DNA of 64,000 nucleotides, taken from contig NC_135726.1 in assembly GCF_964656455.1 (NCBI RefSeq), positions 32,641,930-32,705,929 of the forward strand, given 5' to 3'. Source of the stretch: Halichoerus grypus (Eukaryota > Chordata > Mammalia > Carnivora > Phocidae). Of this stretch, positions 10,033 through 19,300 are shown in pieces. Each line of letters starts with the position of its first letter. Position 1 is the first letter of the stretch. Below the pieces are notes generated by a model that was given only the letters and a program-made list of their open reading frames with translations, searched no databases and was not told where the DNA came from. The position numbers were made by a program, and so were the translations under genes.

Positions 10033-10137
10033 GAATAGATTGACTTGACAAATGTCATTCATGTAGAATATGAAATATTAATCTACAATCACATGGTCAC
10101 TTACTAGTGGGGCGACTCTCTTTAAAATTCCTTTCTC

Positions 10138-10360
10138 TTGGGTGCCTGGGTGGCTCCGTTGGTTAAGCGACTGCCTTCGGCTCAGGTCATGATCCTGGAG
10201 TCCTTGGATCGAGTCCCGCATCGGGCTCCCTGCTTGGCAGGGAGTCTGCTTCTCCCTCTGACCCTCCCGACCCTCCCGAGCCCTCTCATGTGCTCTCTCT
10301 CTCAGTCTCTCTCTCTCAAATAAATAAATAAAATCTTAAAAAAAAAAAAATAAAATAAAA
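10138..10360 (+). mobile_element. CAN-SINE, full length
   Basis: Complete copy with repeated CGACCCTCC in the body and a TAAAATAAAA-type tail. Perfect duplication TAAAATTCCTTTCTC at 10123-10137 and 10361-10375. Confidence 0.97.
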
Positions 10361-10409
10361 TAAAATTCCTTTCTCCTTTGCTGTGGTTGGCATGTTGTGT
10401 GGGGTGGGA

Positions 10410-10865
10410 AGCAGTGGCTAAGAACACAGACCTTGGGGGGTGCCTCGGTTAAGCTGGTTAAGTGACTCTTGACTCTTGGTTTCGACTCAGGTCGTGATCC
10501 CGGGGTCGTGGGATTGAGCCCCGTGCTGGATGCCGTGTGGAGTCCCGCTTGAGATTCTCTCCCTCTCCATCTGCCCCTCCCCCACTCACGAGCACACACT
10601 CTCTCTCCCTCAAATAAATAAATAAATAAAATCTTCAAGATAAAAAACACAAACTTTGGGGCCACATGGCCTAGGTCCTGATCCCTGTTCCACCGCTTAC
10701 CCATTACGTGACCTTGGCAAGTCACTTCAGCTCTTTGCCTCAGTTCCCTTATCTACAAAATGGCGACAATAAAAGTACCCATGTCAAAGTTGTAATAAAA
10801 ATTGAAGTACTGTATGTAAAGTGCTTAGAATAGCCCTGGCACATAGCAAGTGCCATATAATAATG
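10410..10865 (+). mobile_element. MIR SINE, split by a CAN-SINE
   Basis: GCAGTGGCTAAGAACACAGA at the left, then after the inserted SINE CCACCGCTTACCCATTACG, TGACCTTGGCAAGTCACTTC, CCTTATCTACAAAATGG and AGCCCTGGCACATAGCAAG. Near-complete MIR in sense orientation. Confidence 0.85.
10438..10645 (+). mobile_element. CAN-SINE inside the MIR
   Basis: Older form (CGACTCAGGTCGTGATCCC). Its target duplication is AACACAGACCTTGGG (10423-10437) and AACACAAACTTTGGG (10646-10660), two mismatches. Confidence 0.92.
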
Positions 10866-10869
10866 CCAT

Positions 10870-11250
10870 ATAATGCTATTTCATTTATATCGAGTTTTTT
10901 ACTTAACAAGTCACTCTGCGTATCAGTGAAGATAAATCCTGTTATTCTTTTTGGTGGCTATATGGTATTCCATTATAAGAATGTGCCTTTGTGTTTAACC
11001 GGTCTTGTGTTCTTGCTAGTTATTGCCTTTTTTTTTTTCTTTCTAAGATTTTAAGTAATCTCTACATCCAATGGTGGGGCTTGAACTCACAGTCCCGAGA
11101 CCACGAGTCTCATGCTCCACCGACTGAGCCAGCCAGGCATCCCACTAGTTATCTCCTTGTGATAAATTCATAGAGCTGGGGTCGATGGGGGCTCACTTTT
11201 AAAGGCTTTTAGATATGCATATACATATTTCCAAATTATATCTTCAGAAA
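10870..11250 (-). mobile_element. Old L1 fragment, antisense, split by a SINE
   Basis: GGTGGCTATATGGTATTCCA, GTTTAACCGGTCTTGTG and, after the SINE, CTCCTTGTGATAAATTCAT, as in antisense L1. Confidence 0.6.
11028..11143 (-). mobile_element. CAN-SINE, short form, reversed
   Basis: T-run, CTAAGATTTTAAGTAATCTC, GGGGCTTGAACTCACAGTCC, ending CCAGCCAGGCATCCC. CTAGTTATTGCC before and CTAGTTATCTCC after mark the target. Confidence 0.93.
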
Positions 11251-11639
11251 GAGGAGCCAGCATGCCCACCTGGCAGTGAAGGCTCTGTTTACTGGGACCA
11301 TGTCTAAAAGAATGTTGTGCTTTGCTGCGCAGCTTCATCTTGTCGCCTGGGCATAAACAGAATTCGGAGAACGATGGAGACCATAGACTTTGTTGTTAAA
11401 CTTGAAGGGCTGAGACCGGCACAGCTGTTGTAAAGAGCTGCCCCTTTAGAGGCCAAAATGCATGTCAACAGCCAAGGATTCCCAAACAGCCTTGTCACTG
11501 TCACCACCTTGGCCTCTCTCTTCTAGTCAAATTCAAAGAAGGAGTTGTTCTGTTTATTGCTTTTGCTTGTTTCTGTCCTAACTTTCCCTATGTTTCCACT
11601 GAAAATGTAATTCATGGAAAAATTTGCACCTGGTGAAAA
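11251..11639. other. Unassigned intergenic sequence
   Basis: No named repeat or gene seen. Contains GCCTTGTCACTGTCACCACC and AT-rich flanks. Confidence 0.4.
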
Positions 11640-11935
11640 ACAGTTTAGAATGAGAAGTACATCTCCCTCCTCCCCTAGACCCTGGTCTTCTCCCAGAGGC
11701 AGCCGATGTTAACAGTTCTGTGTGTGTGTGTGTGTTCTTCTAGAAATATTCTACGGCTGTGCAAACATATAGCTGTGTCCTTACTGTTTTTCTAGGAATA
11801 CAATGTCCTAAAGCACTGTTACGTGCTTTGCATTTTTCACATAACAGCCTAAAAGATTTTCATGTATGTCTCCACTTGATATCTGAAGGCTATTTGGCAT
11901 TCATACCCTTTCAGTGTTGAAAGAGCAGGTGACTA
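11640..11935 (-). mobile_element. Old L1/HAL1-type fragment, antisense
   Basis: CTCCCAGAGGCAGCCGATG, then a (GT)n run near 11720, TTCTTCTAGAAATATTCTAC and GCAAACATATAGCTGTGTC resemble the antisense LINE stretch found in old L1ME/HAL1 copies. Confidence 0.5.
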
Positions 11936-12036
11936 TATGATTGGACGGGATGCTCCTCCTAATGTTTAGGGGGCAGTTATTTTCTGACCCGCTGCCAAAC
12001 CTCTCTAACAAAGTCCTACAAAAGTTCATTGAAACA

Positions 12037-12230
12037 GGGTCACCTGGGTGGCTCAGTCAGTTGAGCATCCGACTGTTGATTTCGGCTCAGGTTGTGATCT
12101 CAGGGTCCTGGGATCGAGCCCCGTGTCAGGCTCTGCACTCAGCAGGGAGTCTGCTTGAGATTGTCTCTCCCTCTGCCCCTCCTGCTCGTGCTCTCCCTCT
12201 CTCTCTAAAACAAATAAATCTTAAAAAAGA
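12037..12230 (+). mobile_element. CAN-SINE, older form
   Basis: GGGTCACCTGGGTGGCTCAG head, AGTCTGCTTGAGATTGTCTC body, AAACAAATAAATCTTAAAAAA tail. Target duplication not clear. Confidence 0.92.
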
Positions 12231-12861
12231 GAGAAAAAATTATCTTTCTCCCTCTGCCTCCTATCCATCACCGAAAGCAGACCAAACCCGAAGCAGAACA
12301 TGGCGGGACATGGCACTTCAATATCAACAGCTTGATTGACTAGCTGTGGGTCACTGAAGGGAGGCAGTCCCCGTTCTGGGCCCCAGTTTCCTCGTTGTTT
12401 AGATGCAGAATTAGGTTATAGGATCTTAGGTGAGCCTTACAAGGTCAATGCCTTGTCTCATTCCCCACTGTATTCCCCACTCCTAGAAGGCCCAGGAATG
12501 CCGAGGGCTGATGAATTCGCACTCCCTTCCAGGTCCAACACCCCACCCTTCTCTCTGTCATCTCCAACATATGCAAGAGTCCTTCGGCAAGAACACCTGG
12601 GCTCCTCCGGGATAGCAGTCCCTAACCTCATGGAGTTCACGGTCACTGACAGACCCAGGAAAGGAGGCCTTCTCAGAGTCGGTTCTGTTCCTCCACAGCA
12701 GCAAGCTGGCTAGTTTATGTATCTGCATTGTTTGCTTGTTTGTTAAGTGGCCCATTTCCATGCCAGGGGAGGTGTCTCAGGCTGGTCATTCTCAGCCTGC
12801 AACTGTCAGACCCCACACCCAACTCCTGAGAGCCAATGACCACCACAAGTTGTATGTATAA
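12231..12861. other. Unassigned intergenic sequence
   Basis: Single-copy-looking DNA. A 125-codon plus frame (12336-12713) has no recognisable domain and no flanking splice signals that I trust. Confidence 0.45.
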
Positions 12862-13005
12862 ATTGTGCTAAGTGCTTAGGTGTATCATTTCATTTAATCC
12901 CCACACGTACTTTCTGAAGTGAGCACATGTTATCATCTCAGAGAGGCTAGGTCACTTGGGCAAGGTCACACAGCTAAATAGAACCGCAAACCCACTGTGT
13001 CACTC
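12862..13005 (-). mobile_element. MIR SINE, reversed
   Basis: GTGCTAAGTGCTTAGGTGTA, CATTTCATTTAATCCCCACA, and GGTCACTTGGGCAAGGTCAC then ACAGCTAAATAG: the reversed MIR core. Confidence 0.85.
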
Positions 13006-13039
13006 CTGTGCCATGAGCAGGGGGATTTTGTGAGGGGCT

Positions 13040-13145
13040 GGGTTCACTTCTCACTTTGGCCTTACCTATAAATTATACTGTGGGACCAGGGGCCAGTCCC
13101 TTCTCTGGTCTGCAGTGTTCCCATTTCAACAGTGAGAAAAGATAT
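13040..13145 (+). mobile_element. MIR SINE fragment
   Basis: GGTTCACTTCTCACTTTGGC, then GGGGCCAGTCCCTTCTCTGG, TCCCATTTCAACAGTGAGAA: sense MIR middle part, head-to-head with the preceding reversed MIR. Confidence 0.6.
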
Positions 13146-14419
13146 CCTCTCGAAGACTTGCAGAGCTCTGCATGTTAGAATTCTGGGGTGTTTGAGCTAT
13201 TTTGATGTCAGGAGACACATACATGGCATATTGAAAAGGTTTTAACTGAAGGGCGGCTAATAAGGGGACTGGTTACCAAGATGTGGGGACCCGGTAAAGC
13301 ATAATGAGGGCTCGGGGACCAGCAACACACAAAGCCATTACCGCCGCATGGCCTGGAGGCTCCAGGAGAGGCGGTGCAGTTAATGGAGCTCAGCCAAAGC
13401 CGCAGCAGTGGGACAGAAATGGCTGGGAGCTGTGGCCTTCAGGAGAGAGGGTCAGCCGCTGCCAGAACCCAGAAGTGGCCCCTGGCCATCCCCCACCCCA
13501 GCCTCCCCTGTCTGCTCCACCCTGCACACCTAGGAGTGGCGGCTGGGCAGTTGATCATCGCAGGAGGGGTGCCATGTGTTCACTGCCAGGGCACAGAGCA
13601 GGGTGGTGTGTGTAGGAGGCAAGCAGAGAATAGCCAGCTCGGGGACTTTGCTGGACTTGCAGCCCGTCCTTTGAGGGAGGAGTGCAGTTACAATGGACAG
13701 GCACCTGCTGAATGGGGCGAGAGCAGTAAGAACCCTCCTGCTGCCTGCCACGGGACTGAGGGAGCAGCAGGTACCCCACGGCCCAGGCTTTTCTTTTCAA
13801 AACAGGCTGCGAAGCGAGCAGGCTCAGTCCTCCTCTGATTCATGTGGGTAGTTCTGATGTTTCTGAATCACAGTCAACGTTTCCCAGGATCCTTTCCTTC
13901 ATGATGCATTTAGCTGAATGACTACTGCATCTAGAATTTCCCTAGAAATAAATGTCCTTGCTCATTGAGAATTCGTCTTAGGCTCTTGATTCTAGAGAGA
14001 AAGGGATTCTGGGCCACTCCAAACACTGAGTAAGAGGGGTTAGTAGAGGAAGAGAAATAACCATTTATGGGGGGGGGGGACGACACAATCTGTGACTGTT
14101 AGCCCAGAGTGACTTGCCGAATGGTTTCTGGGAGCTGTCACCTTCTGGTACAGACCCTGCTTGCCGGCCTTCGTGTCTCTCTCACGGTACTGTGACCCAG
14201 GCATTGCTTCAGGGTCTGGGGCTGCCGGGTGCCTTCACACCCAGCCCCACGTGTCCGCTCCACAGTGCATCCCCTGCATGCTGGGCAGTTGGCGGCTGAG
14301 GGTTTGGCCCAGGCCTCCTTCAGCAAGCATTCCAGCGTGGTTGTTTCCAAACATGCAGAGGGCACTCTGGGAGCACAGTGCGGCATCTCTCCCTACTCGG
14401 GAGGGGAGGATCAATCGTC
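13146..14419. other. Unassigned GC-rich sequence; possible old LTR
   Basis: 13230-13800 (GACTGGTTACCAAGATGTGG, GGAGTGGCGGCTGGGCAGTT) resembles the text of ancient ERVL-type LTRs, but I cannot name it. Overlapping frames at 13304-13838 on both strands have no recognisable protein content. A run of 11 G lies at 14069-14079. Confidence 0.4.
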
Positions 14420-14720
14420 AGACTGTCTGGAAAACAATCTGTCAGTACATATTAGGAGCTTTATTTATTTATTTATTTTTAAAGATTTTATTTACTTATT
14501 TGACAGAGAGCACAAGCAGGGGGAACAGCAGAGGGAGAGGGAGAAGCAGGCTCCCCACTGAGCAGGGAGCTAGAGGCAGGGCTCGATCCCAGGACCCTTA
14601 ACCGACTGAGCCACCCAGGCGCCCCCATATTAGGAGCTTTAAAAACACAACGCTTTGATCCACAATTTCCACTTTTGGATCCATCTCTTAAGGAAATGAA
14701 GGATTGGCACCGTGGACAAA
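14420..14720 (+). mobile_element. Old L1 fragment, split by a SINE
   Basis: CTGTCTGGAAAACAATCTGT before the SINE and CCACAATTTCCACTTTTGGA, TCTCTTAAGGAAATGAAG after it read like the old L1 text for the ORF2 end. Confidence 0.6.
14464..14625 (-). mobile_element. CAN-SINE, reversed, internal deletion
   Basis: Goes straight from CTCGATCCCAGGACCCTT to AACCGACTGAGCC, skipping about 35 bp (GGGATCATGACCTGAG region). Perfect 16-bp duplication CATATTAGGAGCTTTA at 14448-14463 and 14626-14641. Confidence 0.96.
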
Positions 14721-15289
14721 AATGTGTCTGACAAATCTCCAATAGGACTTAAGGTCGGGAACCCAACTCAAACTGACCGAATGGGAATTTACTAGCTCAT
14801 GTGATTTAAAAAAAAAAAAAAAAAAAAAGGAAGAAAAGAAAAAAGGAGCACCAGCATTAGGCACAGCCAGATCCAGGGTCTCACATGCTGCTCTTTGCTC
14901 CTCTTTTGGTGGCAAGATGCACACCAGCAGCTCCCGACTTTCACCTTAAGCTACCACGAACAGCAGTGAAAGAGCCCGCCTCTCTGCACAAGAATGGACA
15001 GCAGTCCAGATTTGAGTCGCAGACTCTGATTGGGCCACGTGCTCATCCTGGACCCAAGCACAGTGGCCCGGGGGATGGACAAAGCTGATCTGTCAGCCCT
15101 CAGTCACATGTCCTCTCCTGGAGCTGGGTGGGGAATAAGGCCATCTGCGTCTGCACCGCACTAGGAGGGGGAGGGGCCTCGGGGGATTTTGGTGGGTTTT
15201 TTTTTTGCCAAAAGAAGGACGGATGTTGGGCAGGTAGAGTGCAAAACCCATGACTTTCTTACAGCCTCACATGAAAAAGTGAGACGCCA
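14721..15289. other. Unassigned sequence with A-run
   Basis: An A-run of 20 bases lies at about 14809-14828, followed by a purine-rich stretch. It may be the tail of a retroposed copy, but I cannot identify a parent. The rest is unassigned. Confidence 0.4.
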
Positions 15290-15560
15290 AAGACCAGGTC
15301 TGGAAGAATGGCTTGAATTGTGGCTTATTCATAAGATGGAATATTAGGCAGCCATTAAAACATATGCTAGAATTAAATTTATGGAGACAATTTAATGATA
15401 GTATTTATGCTAGAATGCTTTGGAAAAATAGGTTACAACATACATATGCAGTATGCTTTCAACTGTGCAAAATATTTATGCTTTGAAAAATGCTGAAAGA
15501 AAATATACAGAAATGTTCATAGTAATTATGTCATGGCGATACGGGTGAATTTCATTCTCT
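15290..15560 (+). mobile_element. Old L1/HAL1-type 3' fragment
   Basis: GAATTGTGGCTTATTCATAA, GATGGAATATTAGGCAGCCA, TTAAAACATATGCTAG and later GAAAATATACAGAAATGTTC match old L1 3' UTR text. Confidence 0.65.
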
Positions 15561-15565
15561 AATTT

Positions 15566-15645
15566 TTTCCCTTTCTTCCTTTCTTCCTTTCTCCCACCCC
15601 TCCCTCCCTCCCTCCCTCCCTCCCTCCTCCCTTCCTTCCTTCCAT
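15566..15645. repeat. Homopyrimidine (TTTC/CTCC)n tract
   Basis: About 80 bp with almost only C and T on the plus strand: TTCC/TTTC units, then about seven CTCC units, then TTCC units. The only break is an A in CTCCCACCCC. Confidence 0.95.
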
Positions 15646-15970
15646 TCATTTTAAAGTGTCCATTATTTGTATACCTAAGAAGCAAACATTAACTTTAAAA
15701 ATCTGAACTGCAAGATGACTTCCGCTTGACCAGCATGTGGGTGTGCTGTGGCCAGGTGGGGATGACAATGGGGGGGAAGTGGAGACGGGTGGGGGTGGCG
15801 AGGAGGGAAGGGGAGGGAGGCAGCTCTGCCAAGTGCACCGTGTTAAACCTTGAAGAAAGCCGCAAGCAGGTTTTGGCCCAGTCGGAAGCGACCTGTGGGA
15901 GGTGCGGTTGGAGTTGGGGGTAACTCTTAGTTCCCTTAGCAGGCAGACCGAGGCTCAACTCTTAAGACCT
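15646..15970. other. Unassigned intergenic sequence
   Basis: Includes a G-rich stretch (15770-15822) with several runs of three to six G. No gene seen. Confidence 0.4.
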
Positions 15971-15971
15971 T

Positions 15972-16105
15972 GTCCATTCATTTGTTCGTTCATCCGGTCG
16001 CTCGTTCATTGAGCAGGTGAGTGCCCGTATGTTCCAGGAGCTACGGCAGGTAACAAAGCAGGTCCTTGTCCCCCTGATGCTCACAGTCCTGCCTGAGGAC
16101 ATGCG
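15972..16105 (-). mobile_element. L2 LINE 3' end, reversed
   Basis: TTCATTTGTTCGTTCATCC, then GAGCAGGTGAGTGCCCGTAT, GTTCCAGGAGCTACGGCAGG, and TGATGCTCACAGTCCTGCC: the reversed L2 terminus. Confidence 0.7.
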
Positions 16106-16763
16106 TGCACACAGCTTACCTCTGCCTCACCATGTATTGCGGGCCTGGCTGATACGTAGTCATTGGCAGAAGAGCTTTTGAGAGGAAGCCAACACATGGT
16201 GAGGACCCAGCAGCTCCTGTGGAGGGCGGGACAGTGGGGTCTCTGCGCGTGAGCACAGCAGGGCTGGGATCACGCTTGGCAGGAGAGGGGGTGCTGGGCA
16301 ATGCGCCCGGGTGCTGGCTCCCTGGCTCTGAGGGAGTGGCTGTGGCTACCAGGCCCTGCATGGACAATGAGCGCCTAGGGGGTGGCCAGACAGTGCGGGG
16401 TGGGATGTGGGGGAGCCCGAGCAAAGCTGAAGAGGGCACAGGGACCAAGGGAGGCGGCTGGCTCCGGCTCAGAGCAGGCGAGGCAGAGAGTAGCCCAGGA
16501 GTTAGAGGGGAGGGGCCTCATGCTCAGGGGCCAGTTTTCCTAATGAAAGCAGCTCGCAGCCCTGAGCTCGGAGACCTGGCAAGCTCCGTGTCCTCATCTG
16601 GAAAAGAGGAGGTACTCCTTAGGGAGTACCATGGGATGCGCCTGGGCCAGAGGCAGGGGGACAGTACACGCACAGTTCTCAGGACGAGGGCGGGAAGCAC
16701 ACCTGTCACCAGTTCCCAGCTGCTCTTGGCCTTAGTCATACCAGAGGTAGGTCAGTGTGGCTG
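16106..16763. other. Unassigned GC-rich sequence with a short MIR relic
   Basis: 16545-16615 (CCGTGTCCTCATCTGGAAAA) looks like a sense MIR scrap. A 187-codon plus frame (16219-16782) runs through GC-rich DNA without any motif that I recognise. Confidence 0.45.
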
Positions 16764-16974
16764 GTTTTTTGTTTGTTTTTGAAGATTCTATTTATTTATT
16801 TGAGAGAGGCAGAGAGTGAGAGCATGTGAGCAGGAGGCCAGAGGGAGAGGGACAAGTAGACTCCATGCTGAGCACAGAGCCCATCTCAGGGCTCGATCCC
16901 ACGACCCTGAGATCAGGACCTGAGCTGAAATCAAAGAGTCGGACGTTCAACCGACTGAGCCACCCAGGTGCCCC
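16764..16974 (-). mobile_element. CAN-SINE, older form, reversed
   Basis: GTTTGTTTTTGAAGATTCTA start, AAGTAGACTCCATGCTGAG, GGGCTCGATCCCACGACCC, end CCACCCAGGTGCCCC. CAGTGTGGC before and CAGCGTGGC after are the probable duplication. Confidence 0.94.
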
Positions 16975-17384
16975 AGCGTGGCAGATTTTATTTTCTAAAG
17001 AGAGCCATGACAGTCTCCCATCCCATGTGTGCTCTTGTAATATGACCTTGCCACTCTGCTTGCCTTTGGGTGGTAAGTCATGAAGCTTCTGCCAGCTGCC
17101 CTCTGGTCCCTCTTCCTCCCACCCTCCCTGTCTGGGGATGCTCACTCTCAAAACTGGCCCACAAAGTTCAAGGAAGCCCAGGGCCTATGAAGAGGCCACA
17201 GGTGGAGGTGTGGCCCGACAGCCCCTGCCCAGGTCCAGCTAACCTAAGATGTCAAGCACGAGGAAGCCCTAGAGATGGCTCCAGCCCACTGCCATCTGAC
17301 CCCTGAGTGACAACTGTCTGGCTGAGCCCAGTCGAGTGCAGGACTAGATAACACAAACGCTTGCTGTTGTTTTTTTAATAGACT
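16975..17384. other. Unassigned intergenic sequence
   Basis: 17000-17330 resembles a decayed repeat in parts (GACAGTCTCCCATCCCATG, then CCAGTCGAGTGCAGG), but I cannot name a family. No gene seen. Confidence 0.35.
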
Positions 17385-17460
17385 TTATTTTTAAGAGACG
17401 TGTTAGGTTGATAGCAAAATTGAGGAGAAGGTACATTTCCCATATACCCCCTGTGAAAGG
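17385..17460 (-). mobile_element. Old L1 fragment, antisense
   Basis: ACGTGTTAGGTTGATAGCAA then AATTGAGGAGAAGGTACAT and CCCATATACCCC are the familiar antisense old L1 text. Confidence 0.7.
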
Positions 17461-18030
17461 TGCATGATAAATAAAACATATCCTAATTTCATACACTTAA
17501 TGTGTCTTGTGAGAAAACATGCATCTTAGATCATTCTTTTTCCCTGGAAGCCAGTGTACCCTGACCTGCTTCTTGGAGTAGAAGACGTATCTGTGTTGGT
17601 GCTTGCGGTCTCAGGTTGCCAGTGGTGGGTACGGGGAGCTAAGACCGGGGCTGTCTGCGGGGCTGTGCGTGTCATGGCTGCCTCAGATCTGTGCGAGGCA
17701 GAAGCCTGGTGTTCTAGGACTGGAGACGGAGCAGTGGCAGCTCCTCTGCATCTGGGGTCTTTTCCAAGCAGCCGGTGTACACAGGGGACTTGCGTAGCTT
17801 CAGTCCACCGGGTCACCAAACTGGTGCTGGTAACTTTTCTCTGTGTGTCATAAAATAGCTGCTGTCGGGCATGAAAGCGAGACAGAGGAAAAAATCAACC
17901 CTGAGATAACAAAAACCGTCACCTTTGCAGTAAGCATCTGTTGCTTTCACCTGGGGAATTCGCCGTGATAACCCTTTGGAGAACCACCCCTTCCCAACTC
18001 CCAGCCCTGGGGACTGGCTTCCCAAGCCTC
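17461..18030. other. Unassigned sequence, SINE-free
   Basis: No named repeat. 17870-17965 (GAGATAACAAAAACCGTCAC, CACCTTTGCAGTAAGCATC) is AT-richer than its surroundings and could be conserved non-coding DNA; I cannot test that here. Confidence 0.4.
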
Positions 18031-18260
18031 GGGCGCCGCAGGTGGGGGTCATGTGACCCGGGCCTGGCCAATGAGCATATCCCACTGGCCTGGCCTCTAT
18101 GATTGGTTAAGGGCAGGCCTGGGACTCCAGCTGGTCCAATGAGAGTCCTCCCCAGGACTTCCGTTAGAACTCTCGGGGAGCCAGCCGCGCGAGGCCTTTC
18201 TGGTGGGGTTGCCAAATGTGGGCTGTCGCCCCGGAGCTGGGATCGGGGAGTAGCCCCTGA
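18031..18260. promoter_or_regulatory. Triple CCAAT (NF-Y-type) promoter candidate
   Basis: Three CCAAT pentamers lie at exactly 34-bp steps: CCAAT 18068-18072 in GGCCAATGAG, reversed ATTGG 18102-18106 in GATTGGTTA, and CCAAT 18136-18140 in GTCCAATGAG. Multiple CCAAT boxes at about 30-35 bp steps are known from NF-Y-driven promoters. Just downstream the DNA is CpG-enriched (AGCCGCGCGAGGC, GTCGCCCCGGAGC, GGGGGGCGTGGGGCGC). No TATA element seen. Direction and target gene are unknown. Confidence 0.5.
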
Positions 18261-18909
18261 GGGGGGGCGTGGGGCGCTGGAAGATGAGCCACCACTGAGA
18301 GCCCAGGCAAGAGGTGGCAGAGAACGTGGGGTCTGCCGTGATGTCTGAGGCCTTGGGTGGTACCTGGAAGGCAGCCATGCCCTGGCATTCTCAGTTCCAC
18401 GAGCCCGTAAATCCCCTTTTATACTTAATCCAGTTTGAGTGAGCAGTGTCACCGAAAAGGGAAAGAGGCCAAACTGGCATCCTCTTAAGAACTGCAGAGG
18501 GCTGTCTGCTCAGACCTGGCTCTGGAAAGACAAACTCCAGACCCTCAGGAAAGAAGCCTTTCTCTCTTTCCTAAAACCTGAGCCTTTCCCCTTACTCCCT
18601 CCTAACTCCCAACACTCATCCCTGGGGCTGACCTTAAAGCCGTCTGAGCCCCATTACCCGCCTGTAGCCCTGCCCTGTGGTATCGCAGAGTAGTGCCTCC
18701 CGCGCCCGCGGCTGCTTGCGCGTCCGTCTGTCTCCTTCAGGAGAACGGGGTTCCGGGGGGAGCTGGAGCCCAGTCGCCCTCCCCCATAGGCTCTGGTACC
18801 CTGCCTGCCATTTGCCAGCTCCTCGGTGACCTGAATGGAAAAAGGAAAGCAGCCCATCGGGAGACAGGATCACCTGGAAATCTGGACAAGGGAAGGTTTG
18901 GGACAAGGA
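18261..18909. other. Unassigned SINE-free sequence
   Basis: GC-rich single-copy-looking DNA. Short overlapping frames on both strands look like chance. Confidence 0.4.
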
Positions 18910-19055
18910 GGGAGCATCGGACTTGGAGTCCAGCAATAAAGGAAGGCGCTGTGGCCCTGCAACGATCCACTGATTTGCTTGGGCCTCTTTGAGCTCCAGC
19001 GGCCTCACCCATGGCAAGAAGATCACAAGCCTGGCCCTTGGTGTGCCAGGGAAAG
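18910..19055 (+). mobile_element. MIR SINE, diverged
   Basis: ATCGGACTTGGAGTCCAGCA, GATTTGCTTGGGCCTCTTTG, GGCCTCACCCATGGCAAGAA read as sense MIR. Confidence 0.55.
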
Positions 19056-19104
19056 CACTGGTGGGGTGGCATGTGGAGCTAAGGCAGGCCCTGCTCACTG
19101 GACA

Positions 19105-19300
19105 ATCGCCTTGGGCTACACACTTTATGTGTGCAGTTTCATCTAATCTGCCCTGCCACTGGATCGACAGGGCTGCTTTATTAGCCCCATTTACAGATGA
19201 AGAAACTGAGGCACAGTGCGGTTAAGCCACTGGCCAAATGCCACACAGCAAGAAGATTGCTCTTGAGCCCAGATGTGTTGACCCCAGAGCTCTGGTCCCT
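19105..19300 (-). mobile_element. MIR SINE, reversed
   Basis: TTTCATCTAATCTGCCCTGC, CCCCATTTACAGATGAAGAA, ACTGAGGCACAGTGCGGTTA, CAAATGCCACACAGCAAG: a clear reversed MIR. Confidence 0.88.

Noticed and set aside
16219..16782. 187-codon plus frame in GC-rich DNA
   Set aside because: No recognisable motifs, low-complexity Gly/Arg/Ser composition, ends in SINE tail sequence.
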